A stretch of 64,000 nucleotides of DNA from Antiquaquibacter metalliresistens (GTDB lineage Bacteria > Actinomycetota > Actinomycetes > Actinomycetales > Microbacteriaceae): positions 79,847 to 143,846 of the forward strand of contig NZ_JARGEM010000004.1 in assembly GCF_029211225.1 (NCBI RefSeq). The letters are read 5' to 3'. Made by a program: the position numbers and the translations under genes. The notes beneath the pieces were generated by a model. That model worked only from the letters and a program-made list of their open reading frames with translations. It ran no database searches and was not told the origin of the DNA. Of the stretch, positions 9,192 through 17,687 are shown piece by piece (position 1 is the stretch's first letter; every line of letters begins with the position of its first letter).

Positions 9192-10459
9192 CCACCCTCG
9201 CTACCCCCGTCGCACTGCCGACCATCGCGCCGCCGCGCAACTGGAAGACGCCGATCGTCGTGACGGTGCTCGCGGCCGTGACCTTCCTCGCCTTCGGCGT
9301 GTTCGGTGCCAACGAGACCGTGCGCTTCGCCTGGTCCGAGTCCAACAGCGCCGTGCAGTTGTCCCCGACCCCGGTGAACTCGATGGTGCTCGGCGTCGTG
9401 CTCGGTGTGATCGCCCTCGCCATCTCGGGACTCGCCTTCTGGTTCGCCTATCGCCGCCACGACATCCCGTTCTGGATCCCGCTCATCTCCGGCTTCACCT
9501 TCCTGACCGGACTGGTCGCGTGGGTCGGCGCCGGCGGCACCGTGCCGGTGGTGTTCCTGCTGACCGGCGCGATCGGGCTGTCGACCGCGGTGGTGTTCGG
9601 CTCGCTCGCCGGCGTGATCGGCGAGCGTGCGGGTGTGACGAACATCGCGATCGAAGGCCAGCTGCTGGGCGGGGCCTTCATCTCCGCGGTCGTCGCGAGC
9701 GTCACCGACAGCCTGATCCTGGGGCTGCTCGCGGCGATGATCGTCGGTGCGCTGATCTCGATGGTGCTCGCGGGGTTCTCCATCAAGTACTTGGTCGACC
9801 AGGTCGTGGTCGGTGTCGTGCTCATCGCGCTCATGTCGGGGCTCACGAACTTCTTCTACTCCGCGGTGCTCTCCGACAACAGCCAGGAGCTCAACTTCCC
9901 CGGCACACTGCCGTTCCTGCCGATCCCGTTGCTGTCGGACATCCCGGTGCTCGGGCCCGTGCTCTTCGATCAGCGCGCGACCACCTACATCATGTTCCTC
10001 CTGGTGCCCATCGTGTGGTTCGTGCTCTTCCGCACCAAGGTGGGCCTGCGCATCCGCGCCCTGGGCGAGCACCCGCTCGCGGCCGACACCGTCGGCATCA
10101 AGGTCAACCGCTGGCGGTTCTGGACCGTCACGGTCGCGGGCCTGATCGCAGGCCTCGGCGGCGCGGCGCTCACGCTCGGCTCGATCGGGCCGTTCGTTCG
10201 CGACATGAGCGCCGGGCAGGGCTTCATCGCGCTCGCCGCGGTGATCCTCGGGCGCTGGAACCCGTTCATGGCGGCCGCGGCGGCGCTGTTGTTCGGCTTC
10301 TCGCGCAACTTCCGCATCTGGGCCGGCCAAGCAGGCTCGACCATTCCGCCGGACCTGATCGCAATGACGCCGTACCTGGTGACGCTCATCGCGGTGGCGG
10401 TGCTGGTCGGCAGGTCGGTCGCGCCGAAGGCGGTCGGCAAGCCGTACGTCAAGGGGTGA
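9188..10459 (+). CDS. Nucleoside ABC transporter permease, second subunit
   Basis: A 423-residue integral membrane protein of the YufQ/NupC-like branch of the RbsC-type permeases. An N-terminal extension with two or three helices (about 18-110) precedes the conserved core, which includes GVIGERAGVTNIAIEGQLL and the GQGFIALAAVILGRWNP segment near the C-terminus. It starts within the stop of the first permease (ATGA). Together with the lipoprotein and the double ATPase it makes a complete nucleoside importer. Confidence 0.92.
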   Translation: MTTLATPVALPTIAPPRNWKTPIVVTVLAAVTFLAFGVFGANETVRFAWSESNSAVQLSPTPVNSMVLGVVLGVIALAISGLAFWFAYRRHDIPFWIPLISGFTFLTGLVAWVGAGGTVPVVFLLTGAIGLSTAVVFGSLAGVIGERAGVTNIAIEGQLLGGAFISAVVASVTDSLILGLLAAMIVGALISMVLAGFSIKYLVDQVVVGVVLIALMSGLTNFFYSAVLSDNSQELNFPGTLPFLPIPLLSDIPVLGPVLFDQRATTYIMFLLVPIVWFVLFRTKVGLRIRALGEHPLAADTVGIKVNRWRFWTVTVAGLIAGLGGAALTLGSIGPFVRDMSAGQGFIALAAVILGRWNPFMAAAAALLFGFSRNFRIWAGQAGSTIPPDLIAMTPYLVTLIAVAVLVGRSVAPKAVGKPYVKG

Positions 10460-10461
10460 TC

Positions 10462-10866
10462 GTGACCGAGATCGACTGGCAAGCGCTGAGGGCCCGGGCC
10501 ACCGAGGCGATGCACAAGGCCTACGCGCCATACTCGAACTTCCCCGTCGGGGCGGCCGCCCTGGTCGACGACGGACGCATCATCACGGGATGCAACGTCG
10601 AGAACGCCTCGTACGGTGTCGGCCTCTGCGCCGAGTGCGCGCTCGTGTCGATGCTCTGGCTCACCGGCGGAGGCAAGCTCGTCGCATTCAGCTGCGTCGA
10701 CGGCCACGGCAACACGCTCATGCCGTGCGGCCGCTGCCGCCAGTTGCTCTACGAACACTCCGCCGAGGGGATGCTGCTCGACACCGTGTCGGGACTCAAG
10801 ACCATCGACGAGGTGCTCCCCGACGCCTTCGGGCCGCGCCAGCTCGAGGACTACGCGCATGGTTGA
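10462..10866 (+). CDS. cdd: Cytidine deaminase
   Basis: A 134-residue zinc enzyme that deaminates cytidine and deoxycytidine to uridine and deoxyuridine. Zinc ligands Cys56, Cys89 and Cys92 are present (CAEC at 56-59, PCGRC at 88-92) and Glu58 is the proton shuttle. NVENASYG (45-52) is the family substrate loop. The GTG at 10462 follows AAGGGG by five bases; a GTG six bases earlier overlapping the permease stop is an alternative. It overlaps deoA by eight bases. The small tetrameric type. Confidence 0.96.
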   Translation: MTEIDWQALRARATEAMHKAYAPYSNFPVGAAALVDDGRIITGCNVENASYGVGLCAECALVSMLWLTGGGKLVAFSCVDGHGNTLMPCGRCRQLLYEHSAEGMLLDTVSGLKTIDEVLPDAFGPRQLEDYAHG

Positions 10867-12151
10867 GGCCTTCGACGCCGTCGACCTCATCCGCACCAAG
10901 CGCGATGGCGGCACGCTCTCGACCGCGCAACTGAACTGGCTCATCGACGCGTACACCCGCGGGTTCGTCGCGGACGAGCAGATGTCCGCCATGACGATGG
11001 CCATCTTCCTCAACGGCATGAGCCGCGAGGAGATCCGCGACCTCACGCTCGCGATGATCGCCAGCGGCGAGACCCTCTCGTTCGACGACCTCGGCAAGCC
11101 GACCACCGACAAGCACTCCACCGGCGGCGTCGGTGACAAGATCACCCTGCCGCTCGCGCCGCTCGTGGCATCCTTCGGCGTCGCGGTGCCACAGCTCTCG
11201 GGCCGCGGCCTCGGGCACACCGGCGGCACGCTCGACAAGCTCGAGTCCATCCCAGGTTGGCGGGCGAAGCTCTCGAACGACGAGTTCTACGCCCAGCTGC
11301 GCTCGGTGGGTGCCGTGGTCTGCGCGGCGGGCGCCGGACTCGCTCCGGCCGATGGCAAGCTCTATGCGCTGCGCGACATCACCGGCACGGTCGAGGCGAT
11401 CCCGCTCATCGCCTCCTCGATCATGAGCAAGAAGATCGCCGAAGGCACCGCCTCGCTCGTGCTCGACGTGAAGTTCGGCTCCGGCGCCTTCATGCAGGAT
11501 CCCGCGCGCAGCCGCGAGCTCGCCGAGACGATGGTGCAACTGGGCAACGACGCCGGTACCAAGACCGTCGCGTTGCTGACGAACATGAACGTGCCCCTGG
11601 GCCTGGCGATCGGCAACGCCAACGAGGTTCGGGAGTCGGTCGAGGTGCTCGCCGGTGGCGGCCCGGCCGACGTCGTGGAACTGACCGTCGCCCTCGCCCG
11701 CGAGATGCTGGCGCTGGCCGGTCAACCGGACGCCGATGTGGAGTCCGCGCTGCGCAACGGGCGCGCCATGGACACCTGGCGCGCCATGATCAGCGCTCAG
11801 GGGGGCGATCCGGATGCCGCCCTGCCCACCGCTCCGGAGCACCACACGGTCACCGCCGAGCGCGACGGCGTGCTGGTGGCCCAGCACGCCCTGCCCTTCG
11901 GGATCGCCGCCTGGCGGCTCGGTGCCGGCCGGGCCCGCAAGGAGGATCCGGTCGATCACGCGGCCGGGATCGACCTACATGTGAAACCAGGTGAGGCGGT
12001 TACCGCCGGTCAACCGCTGTTCACCATGCACAGCAGCGATTCCGCGCGGTTCGAGCGTGCCGCAGAGGCACTCGCCGGGGCGTACCGGATCGGCGATTCG
12101 GGCGAGCCGATCGAGGATGGCGGGGCGCTCATCCAGGGTCGGGTCGGATAG
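10859..12151 (+). CDS. deoA: Thymidine phosphorylase (pyrimidine-nucleoside phosphorylase)
   Basis: A 430-residue enzyme that splits thymidine or deoxyuridine (possibly also uridine) with phosphate to give base and (deoxy)ribose-1-phosphate. The phosphate-binding motif KHSTGGVGDK is at 85-94 and the family signature SGRGLGHTGGT at 114-124. Length is normal. The ATG lies eight bases inside the 3' end of cdd; the sequence preceding it in the same frame is out of phase with cdd and is not coding. It takes the uridine products of cdd onward. Confidence 0.95.
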   Translation: MVEAFDAVDLIRTKRDGGTLSTAQLNWLIDAYTRGFVADEQMSAMTMAIFLNGMSREEIRDLTLAMIASGETLSFDDLGKPTTDKHSTGGVGDKITLPLAPLVASFGVAVPQLSGRGLGHTGGTLDKLESIPGWRAKLSNDEFYAQLRSVGAVVCAAGAGLAPADGKLYALRDITGTVEAIPLIASSIMSKKIAEGTASLVLDVKFGSGAFMQDPARSRELAETMVQLGNDAGTKTVALLTNMNVPLGLAIGNANEVRESVEVLAGGGPADVVELTVALAREMLALAGQPDADVESALRNGRAMDTWRAMISAQGGDPDAALPTAPEHHTVTAERDGVLVAQHALPFGIAAWRLGAGRARKEDPVDHAAGIDLHVKPGEAVTAGQPLFTMHSSDSARFERAAEALAGAYRIGDSGEPIEDGGALIQGRVG

Positions 12152-12154
12152 CCT
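12149..12154 (+). promoter_or_regulatory. -10 box TAGCCT before adenosine deaminase
   Basis: TAGCCT overlaps the deoA stop codon and ends six bases before the add ATG; no ribosome site is present. Suggests an internal promoter giving a leaderless add transcript. Confidence 0.35.
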
Positions 12155-12160
12155 TAGGGC

Positions 12161-13267
12161 ATGAGCGCCGACTATCTCATGCCAGGCGGCGGAGCCAGCA
12201 TCACCGCCCTTCCGAAGGTCTCGCTTCACGACCATCTCGACGGCGGTCTACGACCCCAGACGATCATCGAACTCGCCGATGCCGTGGGCCTCGCCCTGCC
12301 CGCGAACGACCCGGCGCAGCTCGCGGACTGGTTCAACGAGGAAAAGGACTCGCTCGTCGAGTACCTGAAGACCTTCGCGGTCACGACCGGTGTGATGCAG
12401 ACCGCCGAGGGCCTCACCCGCGTCGCACGTGAGTTCGTGCAAGACCTCGCCGATGACGGCGTCGTCTACGGCGAGATCCGCTGGGCCCCCGAGCAGCACC
12501 TGGAACGCGGGCTCACGCTCGACCAGACCGTCGAGGCGGTGCAGGAGGGCATCGAGGCCGGCATCGACGACGTGCGTGCGTCGGGGCGCAGCATCCGGAT
12601 CGGTCAGCTCGTGAGCGCCATGCGTCACCTGGACCGCGGCCCGGAGATCGCGGAACTCGCCGTGCGCCACCGTCGCGCAGGCGTGGTCGGTTTCGACATC
12701 GCGGGGCCCGAGGCCGGGTTCCCGCCGAGTCGCATGCGCGAGACGTTCGACTACCTCGCGGCCCAGTTCCTGCCCCGCACCGTGCATGCCGGTGAGGCCG
12801 ACGGACTGGAGAGCATCCGCAGTGCGCTCAACGACGGGCGAGCACTGCGCCTCGGCCACGGCGTGCGCATCGCCGAGGACATCACGATCGAACGCGAGGA
12901 CGACGAGAACAGCTACGTGACCCTCGGCGCGGTGGCGCAGTGGGTGAAGGACCGCGAGATCGCCCTCGAGCTGAGCCCGACCTCGAACGTCGACACCAAG
13001 GCGTTCGCGCAGTGGGGCGACGACCTCGAGGACTACCCCTTCGATCTGCTGTACCAGCTCGGGTTCCGGGTGACGGTCAACACCGACAACCGTCTGATGA
13101 GTCGCACGAGCCTCAGCCGCGAGCTGTCGCTGCTCGCCGAGACCTTCGGCTACGACCTCACCGACCTCGCGGTGTTCCAGCTCAATGCGGCGGCCTCCGC
13201 CTTCCTGCCGCTCGAGGATCGCGAGGAGCTCGCCGACATCATCACGGCCGGTTTCGAAGCGGCCTAG
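12161..13267 (+). CDS. add: Adenosine deaminase
   Basis: A 368-residue zinc hydrolase converting adenosine and deoxyadenosine to inosine and deoxyinosine. Visible are the metal motif LHDHLDGG (22-29), HAGEADG with the catalytic glutamate, SPTSNVDT, and NTDNRLMS, the actinobacterial form of the C-terminal metal and base-binding motif. Nine bases separate it from deoA. Its product inosine feeds the purine nucleoside phosphorylase encoded at 15350-16174. Confidence 0.95.
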   Translation: MSADYLMPGGGASITALPKVSLHDHLDGGLRPQTIIELADAVGLALPANDPAQLADWFNEEKDSLVEYLKTFAVTTGVMQTAEGLTRVAREFVQDLADDGVVYGEIRWAPEQHLERGLTLDQTVEAVQEGIEAGIDDVRASGRSIRIGQLVSAMRHLDRGPEIAELAVRHRRAGVVGFDIAGPEAGFPPSRMRETFDYLAAQFLPRTVHAGEADGLESIRSALNDGRALRLGHGVRIAEDITIEREDDENSYVTLGAVAQWVKDREIALELSPTSNVDTKAFAQWGDDLEDYPFDLLYQLGFRVTVNTDNRLMSRTSLSRELSLLAETFGYDLTDLAVFQLNAAASAFLPLEDREELADIITAGFEAA

Positions 13268-13269
13268 GG

Positions 13270-13716
13270 ATGCACCTACCGCCGCTGCCGCCGAGCGCGA
13301 TCCTGCTCTCGGCGCACGCCGCAGACTGGCGAGGTGCCGTCGCGCTCGCGGGCGATGCGCTCGTGGCATCGGGTGCCGCCGCGCCGGCCTACGCCGGCGA
13401 GATGATCCGGATGATCGAGGAGCACGGCCCGTACGTTGTCGTCGCGCCCGGCCTCGCCCTCGCCCACGCGCGCCCGGGCCCGGAGGTTCTGGCGGACGGG
13501 CTGGCGGTGGTCACGCTCGCGGAACCCGTGGACTTCGGGCATCCGCACAACGACCCGGTGCGCGTGGTGGTCGCCTTGGCGATCGCACCCGGTGGCGACC
13601 ACCTGCGCGCGGTGGCGGCAGTGGCCAACGTCTTCAACGACTCCACCGCGATCCAGGAGCTGGTAGACGCGACGAACCCGGCCGAAGTGCAGCGCATCAT
13701 GGGCGCGGTCGACTAG
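13270..13716 (+). CDS. Orphan PTS EIIA protein (fructose/ascorbate-type)
   Basis: A 148-residue cytoplasmic protein with the EIIA type-2 phosphorylation motif APGLALAHARPG (59-70), His66 being the expected phosphate acceptor, and the conserved DPV...ALAIAPGGDHL segment. It follows add by two bases, so it belongs to the nucleoside operon. No EIIB, EIIC, HPr or EI is encoded in the window. It may be a regulatory EIIA or the phosphodonor for a distant permease. Its stop is interlocked with that of the convergent mutase gene (shared CTAG). Confidence 0.85.
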   Translation: MHLPPLPPSAILLSAHAADWRGAVALAGDALVASGAAAPAYAGEMIRMIEEHGPYVVVAPGLALAHARPGPEVLADGLAVVTLAEPVDFGHPHNDPVRVVVALAIAPGGDHLRAVAAVANVFNDSTAIQELVDATNPAEVQRIMGAVD

Positions 13717-15353
13717 ACCTCGAGCAGCGCCCGCATCCCGGAGTCCAGGGCCGCGACGGCCGCGGCGGCCGCGGACTGACGCTGGGCAGCCGACCCCTCG
13801 TCGCTGAAGGCATCGAGGTAGACCTTGAGCTTGGGCTCGGTGCCGCTGGGGCGCACGATCACCCGCGAGCCTCCGGCCAGCCAGTAGCGCAGGATGTCGC
13901 CGGCCGGGTAGTGCTCGAACCCCGCGATGAAGTCGTCGATCCGCTCGACGGCGATGCCGCCCACGGACGCGGGGGGATTCTCGCGCAGCCGCGTCATCGC
14001 GGCGGCGATCCGCGACAGGTCGTCGAAGCGCAGCGAAATCTGGCCGGAGGCGAACGCGCCGAATCGTTCGGCGCACTCGGCGAGGCGGTCGTCGATCGTG
14101 CGGCCCTCGGCCTTGAGCTCGGAGGCCATCGAAAGGAAGTCGACGGCGGCGGAGATGCCGTCTTTGTCGCGCACCTTCTGGGGATCGACGAGGTAGCCGA
14201 GCGCCTCCTCGTAGCCATAGGCGAGCCCCTCCACCCGGGAGATCCACTTGAAGCCGGTGAGGGTGTCGCGGTACGGCATCCCGTAGGCATCCGCGATCGT
14301 GCGCAGCGCCGGCGAGGAGACGATGGATGCCGCGAGCGCCCCGCCCCCGCCCCGTTCGGCCGCGCGCCAGCCGAGCAACGTGCCCACCTCGTTGCCGCTG
14401 AGCCGCCGCCACCCCTGCGGTCCGGGGACCGCGACCGCAAGGCGGTCGGCGTCCGGGTCGTTGACGATGGCGAGGTCCGCATTCACCTCCGCCGCCCGCG
14501 CGAAGGTGAGGTCCATGGCGCCGGGTTCCTCGGGGTTGGGGAAGGCGACCGTGGGGAACGTGGCATCCGGCTCGGCCTGCTGCGTGACCAACTCGGGCGT
14601 GCCGAAGCCCGCCGCCTCGAAGACGGCGTGCGCCGTCTCCCACCCCACGCCGTGCATCGCCGAGTACACGAAGGTCAGGGGCGTCGGTGCGTGGCCGAGT
14701 TCGGCGGTGCGGCGCACGTACTCGTGCACGACCCCGTCGTCCGCCACGAGGAAGTCGGTCGAGCGGGGCAGCTCGCCGATCGATCCGGTGGCCACACGTT
14801 GGATGTGCGAGGCGATGAGCCCGTCCTCGGGCGGCACGATCTGGGAGCCGCCGTCGAGCCCGCCGAGGTAGACCTTGTAGCCGTTGTCACGGCCCGGATT
14901 GTGGCTCGCGGTCACCATGACCCCCGCGCTGGCGGCGAAGTGCCGCACGCCGAAGGCGAGCACCGGCGTCGGCAACGCTCGCGGAAACAGGGTGGCGCGC
15001 ACGCCCGCCCCGGCCATGATGACGGCCGTGTCCCGCGCGAAGACCTCGGAGTTCGTGCGACCGTCGTAGCCGATCACGATGCTCGGCTCATCGAAGCGCT
15101 CGCGCAGGTAGGCCGCGAGACCGGCCGCAGCCTGGGTCACCAGCACCCGGTTCATGCGGGTGGGGCCGGCGCCGAGCTCGCCGCGCAGCCCGGCGGTGCC
15201 GAACTCGAGCCGGGACGCGAAGCGCTCGACCAGCGGCGCCGCATCACCGGCCTCGGCGGCGGCGATCAGGGCTGAAAGCTCGTCGCGCGTGACGGGGTCG
15301 GGATCCTGGTCGCGCCATGCGTTGGCCGCCGCGAGAGCGGAGTCGAGATTCAC
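13713..15353 (-). CDS. pmmB: Phosphosugar mutase of the alpha-D-phosphohexomutase family (PmmB-like)
   Basis: A 546-residue cytoplasmic mutase. Visible are RFGTAGLRG-like FGTAGLRGELG near residue 51, the phosphoserine loop TASHNPGRDNG (148-158, Ser150), the metal loop NDPDADRLA near 297 and the phosphate-binding RPSGTEPKLK near the C-terminus. The long form resembles PgcA/PMM2-like enzymes that act on hexose- or pentose-1-phosphates. The GTG start overlaps the stop of purine nucleoside phosphorylase (GTGA), so a role as phosphopentomutase converting (deoxy)ribose-1-phosphate to the 5-phosphate is likely. Upstream sequence in the same open frame belongs to other genes on either strand. Confidence 0.9.
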   Translation of the reverse strand: MNLDSALAAANAWRDQDPDPVTRDELSALIAAAEAGDAAPLVERFASRLEFGTAGLRGELGAGPTRMNRVLVTQAAAGLAAYLRERFDEPSIVIGYDGRTNSEVFARDTAVIMAGAGVRATLFPRALPTPVLAFGVRHFAASAGVMVTASHNPGRDNGYKVYLGGLDGGSQIVPPEDGLIASHIQRVATGSIGELPRSTDFLVADDGVVHEYVRRTAELGHAPTPLTFVYSAMHGVGWETAHAVFEAAGFGTPELVTQQAEPDATFPTVAFPNPEEPGAMDLTFARAAEVNADLAIVNDPDADRLAVAVPGPQGWRRLSGNEVGTLLGWRAAERGGGGALAASIVSSPALRTIADAYGMPYRDTLTGFKWISRVEGLAYGYEEALGYLVDPQKVRDKDGISAAVDFLSMASELKAEGRTIDDRLAECAERFGAFASGQISLRFDDLSRIAAAMTRLRENPPASVGGIAVERIDDFIAGFEHYPAGDILRYWLAGGSRVIVRPSGTEPKLKVYLDAFSDEGSAAQRQSAAAAAVAALDSGMRALLEV

Positions 15354-16174
15354 AGCACCTCCACGATCCGCGCGAGCAGTGCGCTGATGCGCACCTCGGC
15401 GTCCTTGCCGGCCTGAATGACCTCCTCGTGGCTCAGCGGGGTCTTCTGGATGCCCGCCGCGAGGTTCGTGATCAGACTCATGCCGAGCACCTCCATGCCC
15501 GCCTGCCTCGCCGCGATGGCCTCGAGGGCGGTGGACATGCCGACGATGTGGCCGCCGATCGTCTTGGCCATCTGCACTTCGGCGGGGGTCTCGTAGTTCG
15601 GCCCGCGGAACTGGCAGTACACGCCCTCGTCGAGCGAGGCATCGATGCCTCGGGCCAGTTCCCGAAGCCGCGAGCTGTAGAGATCGGTGAGGTCGACGAA
15701 CGTCGCGCCCTCCAGGGGCGAATCGGCCGTGAGATTGATGTGGTCGCTGATCAGCACGGGGGTGCCGGGCTTCCAGGTCTCGCGGATGCCGCCGGCCCCG
15801 TTCGTGAGGATCATGGTGGTGGCGCCCGCGGCGGCCGCGGTGCGCACCGAGTGCACGACGCGACGCACGCCGTGGCCCTCGTAGTAGTGCGTGCGCGCCC
15901 CGATGACCAGCGCGCGCTTGCCGTTCGGCAGCAGCACGGAGCGCAGGGTGCCGACGTGGCCCTCGAGGGCGGGTTTGGAGAATCCCGTGATCTCGGATGC
16001 CGGGATGGTCGCGGTCGTCTCGCCGATGAGGTCCGCCGCCTTCGCCCATCCCGAGCCGAGCGTGAGCGCCAGGTCGTGTCGATCGACCCCGGTGCGCTCG
16101 GCGATCTCGGCTGCGGCCTGCGCCGCGATGGCGAAGGGGTCGGCGGTGGGGGCGTCGAGGGGATTCTGCAGCAT
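15350..16174 (-). CDS. punA: Purine nucleoside phosphorylase
   Basis: A 274-residue enzyme of the trimeric (PNP/MTAP) family, splitting inosine and guanosine with phosphate. Visible are TLGSGW (38-43), the RTHYYEGHG phosphate/substrate loop (94-102), TNGAGGI and FRGPNYETPAE, all diagnostic. It is the first gene of a two-gene operon with the mutase and is divergent from lpdA. It would take inosine produced by add and release hypoxanthine. Confidence 0.95.
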   Translation of the reverse strand: MLQNPLDAPTADPFAIAAQAAAEIAERTGVDRHDLALTLGSGWAKAADLIGETTATIPASEITGFSKPALEGHVGTLRSVLLPNGKRALVIGARTHYYEGHGVRRVVHSVRTAAAAGATTMILTNGAGGIRETWKPGTPVLISDHINLTADSPLEGATFVDLTDLYSSRLRELARGIDASLDEGVYCQFRGPNYETPAEVQMAKTIGGHIVGMSTALEAIAARQAGMEVLGMSLITNLAAGIQKTPLSHEEVIQAGKDAEVRISALLARIVEVL

Positions 16175-16180
16175 CCGACC

Positions 16181-16186
16181 ACTCTA
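16181..16186 (-). promoter_or_regulatory. -10 box TAGAGT for a leaderless purine nucleoside phosphorylase transcript
   Basis: Read on the minus strand, TAGAGT is followed by six bases and then the ATG. There is no ribosome site. Same architecture as other genes in this window. Confidence 0.4.
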
Positions 16187-16238
16187 TTCGGCACCCCTCG
16201 GTACCGCCTCGCGACCGGCGATCTGAAAGAATCGGCGT

Positions 16239-17675
16239 ATGGCCTACGAGTTCGAACGCACGCAGCGGATCGCAGTACTCGGCGGAGGGCCAGGAGGGTA
16301 CGAAGCCGCGCTCGCGGGGGCGCAGCTCGGTGCCGACGTGACGCTCGTCGAGCGGGAAGGCGTCGGCGGGTCCGCCGTGCTGACCGACGTCGTGCCCTCG
16401 AAGACGCTCATCGCGACCGCGGAGGCGACCAACAGCATCCGCGAGGCCGCCGATCTGGGCGTGCAGTTCTTCGTGCGCAACGAGGCGGGGCGCTCGGCGC
16501 GGCCCGAGGTGGCGGTGAATCTCGCCGCGGTCAACGCGCGACTGCTGCGTCTGGCGCGCCAGCAGTCCGAGGACATGAAGTCGCAGCTCATCAAGGCCGG
16601 GGTGCGCGTGATCACCGGTGAGGGACGCCTCGACGGGCCGCAGCGGCTCGTCGTCGCCACGGGCAAGGGCAAGAACCGCACCGACTTCGACGAGGTCGAT
16701 GCCGACACGATCGTCGTCTCGGTGGGGGCTCGGCCGCGCATCCTGCCGTCGGCGGCACCGGACGGCGAGCGCATCCTCACGTGGACGCAGCTCTACACGC
16801 TCGAGGAGACCCCCGAGCACCTCATCGTGGTTGGCTCGGGCGTCACCGGTGCCGAGTTCGCCTCGGCCTACCGTGCGCTCGGCTCCAAGGTGACCCTGAT
16901 CTCCAGCCGCGATCAGGTGCTGCCGGGCGAGGACCAGGATGCGGCCCGCGTCATCGAGGACGTCTTCACCCGCAACGGCATGACGGTGCTCTCCAAGTCC
17001 CGCGCCGAGTCGGTGACCCGCACCAAGGAGGGTGTCATCGCGACGCTCGCCGACGGTCGGACGGTTGAGGGCAGCCACTGCCTGATGGCGGTCGGTTCGC
17101 TGCCCAACACCGAGGGCATCGGACTCACCGAGGCGGGCGTGCAGCTGACCCAGTCCGGGCACGTGCGGGTGAACCGGGTGGCGCGCACCTCGATGCCCTC
17201 GATCTACGCGGCTGGTGACTGCTCGGACTTCCTGCCGCTGGCATCCGTCGCCTCGATGCAGGGCCGCACGGCCGTGTACCACGCGATGGGCGATGCCGTC
17301 AGCCCGACCGAACTGCGCAACGTGACGTCGAACATCTTCACGCAGCCCGAGATCGCCACGGTCGGCTGGTCGCAGAAGCAGATCGAGGAGGGGCTCGCGC
17401 AGGGCGACATCTACAAGCTGCCGCTGTCGTCGAACCCCCGCGCGAAGATGATGGGGATCAAGGACGGGTTCGTGAAGCTCTTCGCCCGCACCGGCTCGGG
17501 CACGGTGATCGGCGGCGTCATCGTGGCGCCGCACGCCTCGGAACTGATCCTGCCGGTCTCGCTCGCGGTCGAGCACCGCATGACGGTGGATCAGCTCGCG
17601 CGCGCATTCTCGGTCTACCCCTCGCTGACGGGCAGCATCACGGATGCCGCCCGCGCGATGCACATCGTCAACTGA
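16239..17675 (+). CDS. lpdA: LpdA-type NAD(P)H quinone dehydrogenase (disulfide-less lipoamide-dehydrogenase homologue)
   Basis: A 478-residue flavoprotein with FAD motif LGGGPGGYEAA (14-24), a second Rossmann motif VVGSGVTGAEF and the GDC...DFLPLASVASMQGR region. The redox-active CxxxxC is missing: the aligned positions are Ala46 and Val51 in GGSAVLTDVVPSK, and the C-terminal His-Glu dyad is replaced by SVYPSLTGS. It therefore cannot act as lipoamide dehydrogenase. It matches the M. tuberculosis LpdA (Rv3303c) type, which reduces quinones with NAD(P)H. Upstream AAGAAT six bases before the ATG suggests a leaderless start. Confidence 0.9.
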   Translation: MAYEFERTQRIAVLGGGPGGYEAALAGAQLGADVTLVEREGVGGSAVLTDVVPSKTLIATAEATNSIREAADLGVQFFVRNEAGRSARPEVAVNLAAVNARLLRLARQQSEDMKSQLIKAGVRVITGEGRLDGPQRLVVATGKGKNRTDFDEVDADTIVVSVGARPRILPSAAPDGERILTWTQLYTLEETPEHLIVVGSGVTGAEFASAYRALGSKVTLISSRDQVLPGEDQDAARVIEDVFTRNGMTVLSKSRAESVTRTKEGVIATLADGRTVEGSHCLMAVGSLPNTEGIGLTEAGVQLTQSGHVRVNRVARTSMPSIYAAGDCSDFLPLASVASMQGRTAVYHAMGDAVSPTELRNVTSNIFTQPEIATVGWSQKQIEEGLAQGDIYKLPLSSNPRAKMMGIKDGFVKLFARTGSGTVIGGVIVAPHASELILPVSLAVEHRMTVDQLARAFSVYPSLTGSITDAARAMHIVN

Positions 17676-17687
17676 CGGGTCGTCGCC

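Noticed and set aside
8702..10531. A 609-codon minus-strand frame opposite the permease genes
   Set aside because: Composition is Arg/Glu/His-rich and low in hydrophobic residues with no motif. It mirrors the permease codons on the other strand.
13713..17663. A 1316-codon open frame on the minus strand
   Set aside because: Only its last 546 codons (the mutase) are a gene. The rest runs antisense to lpdA and through punA in a wrong phase, with arginine- and histidine-rich nonsense typical of high-GC shadows.
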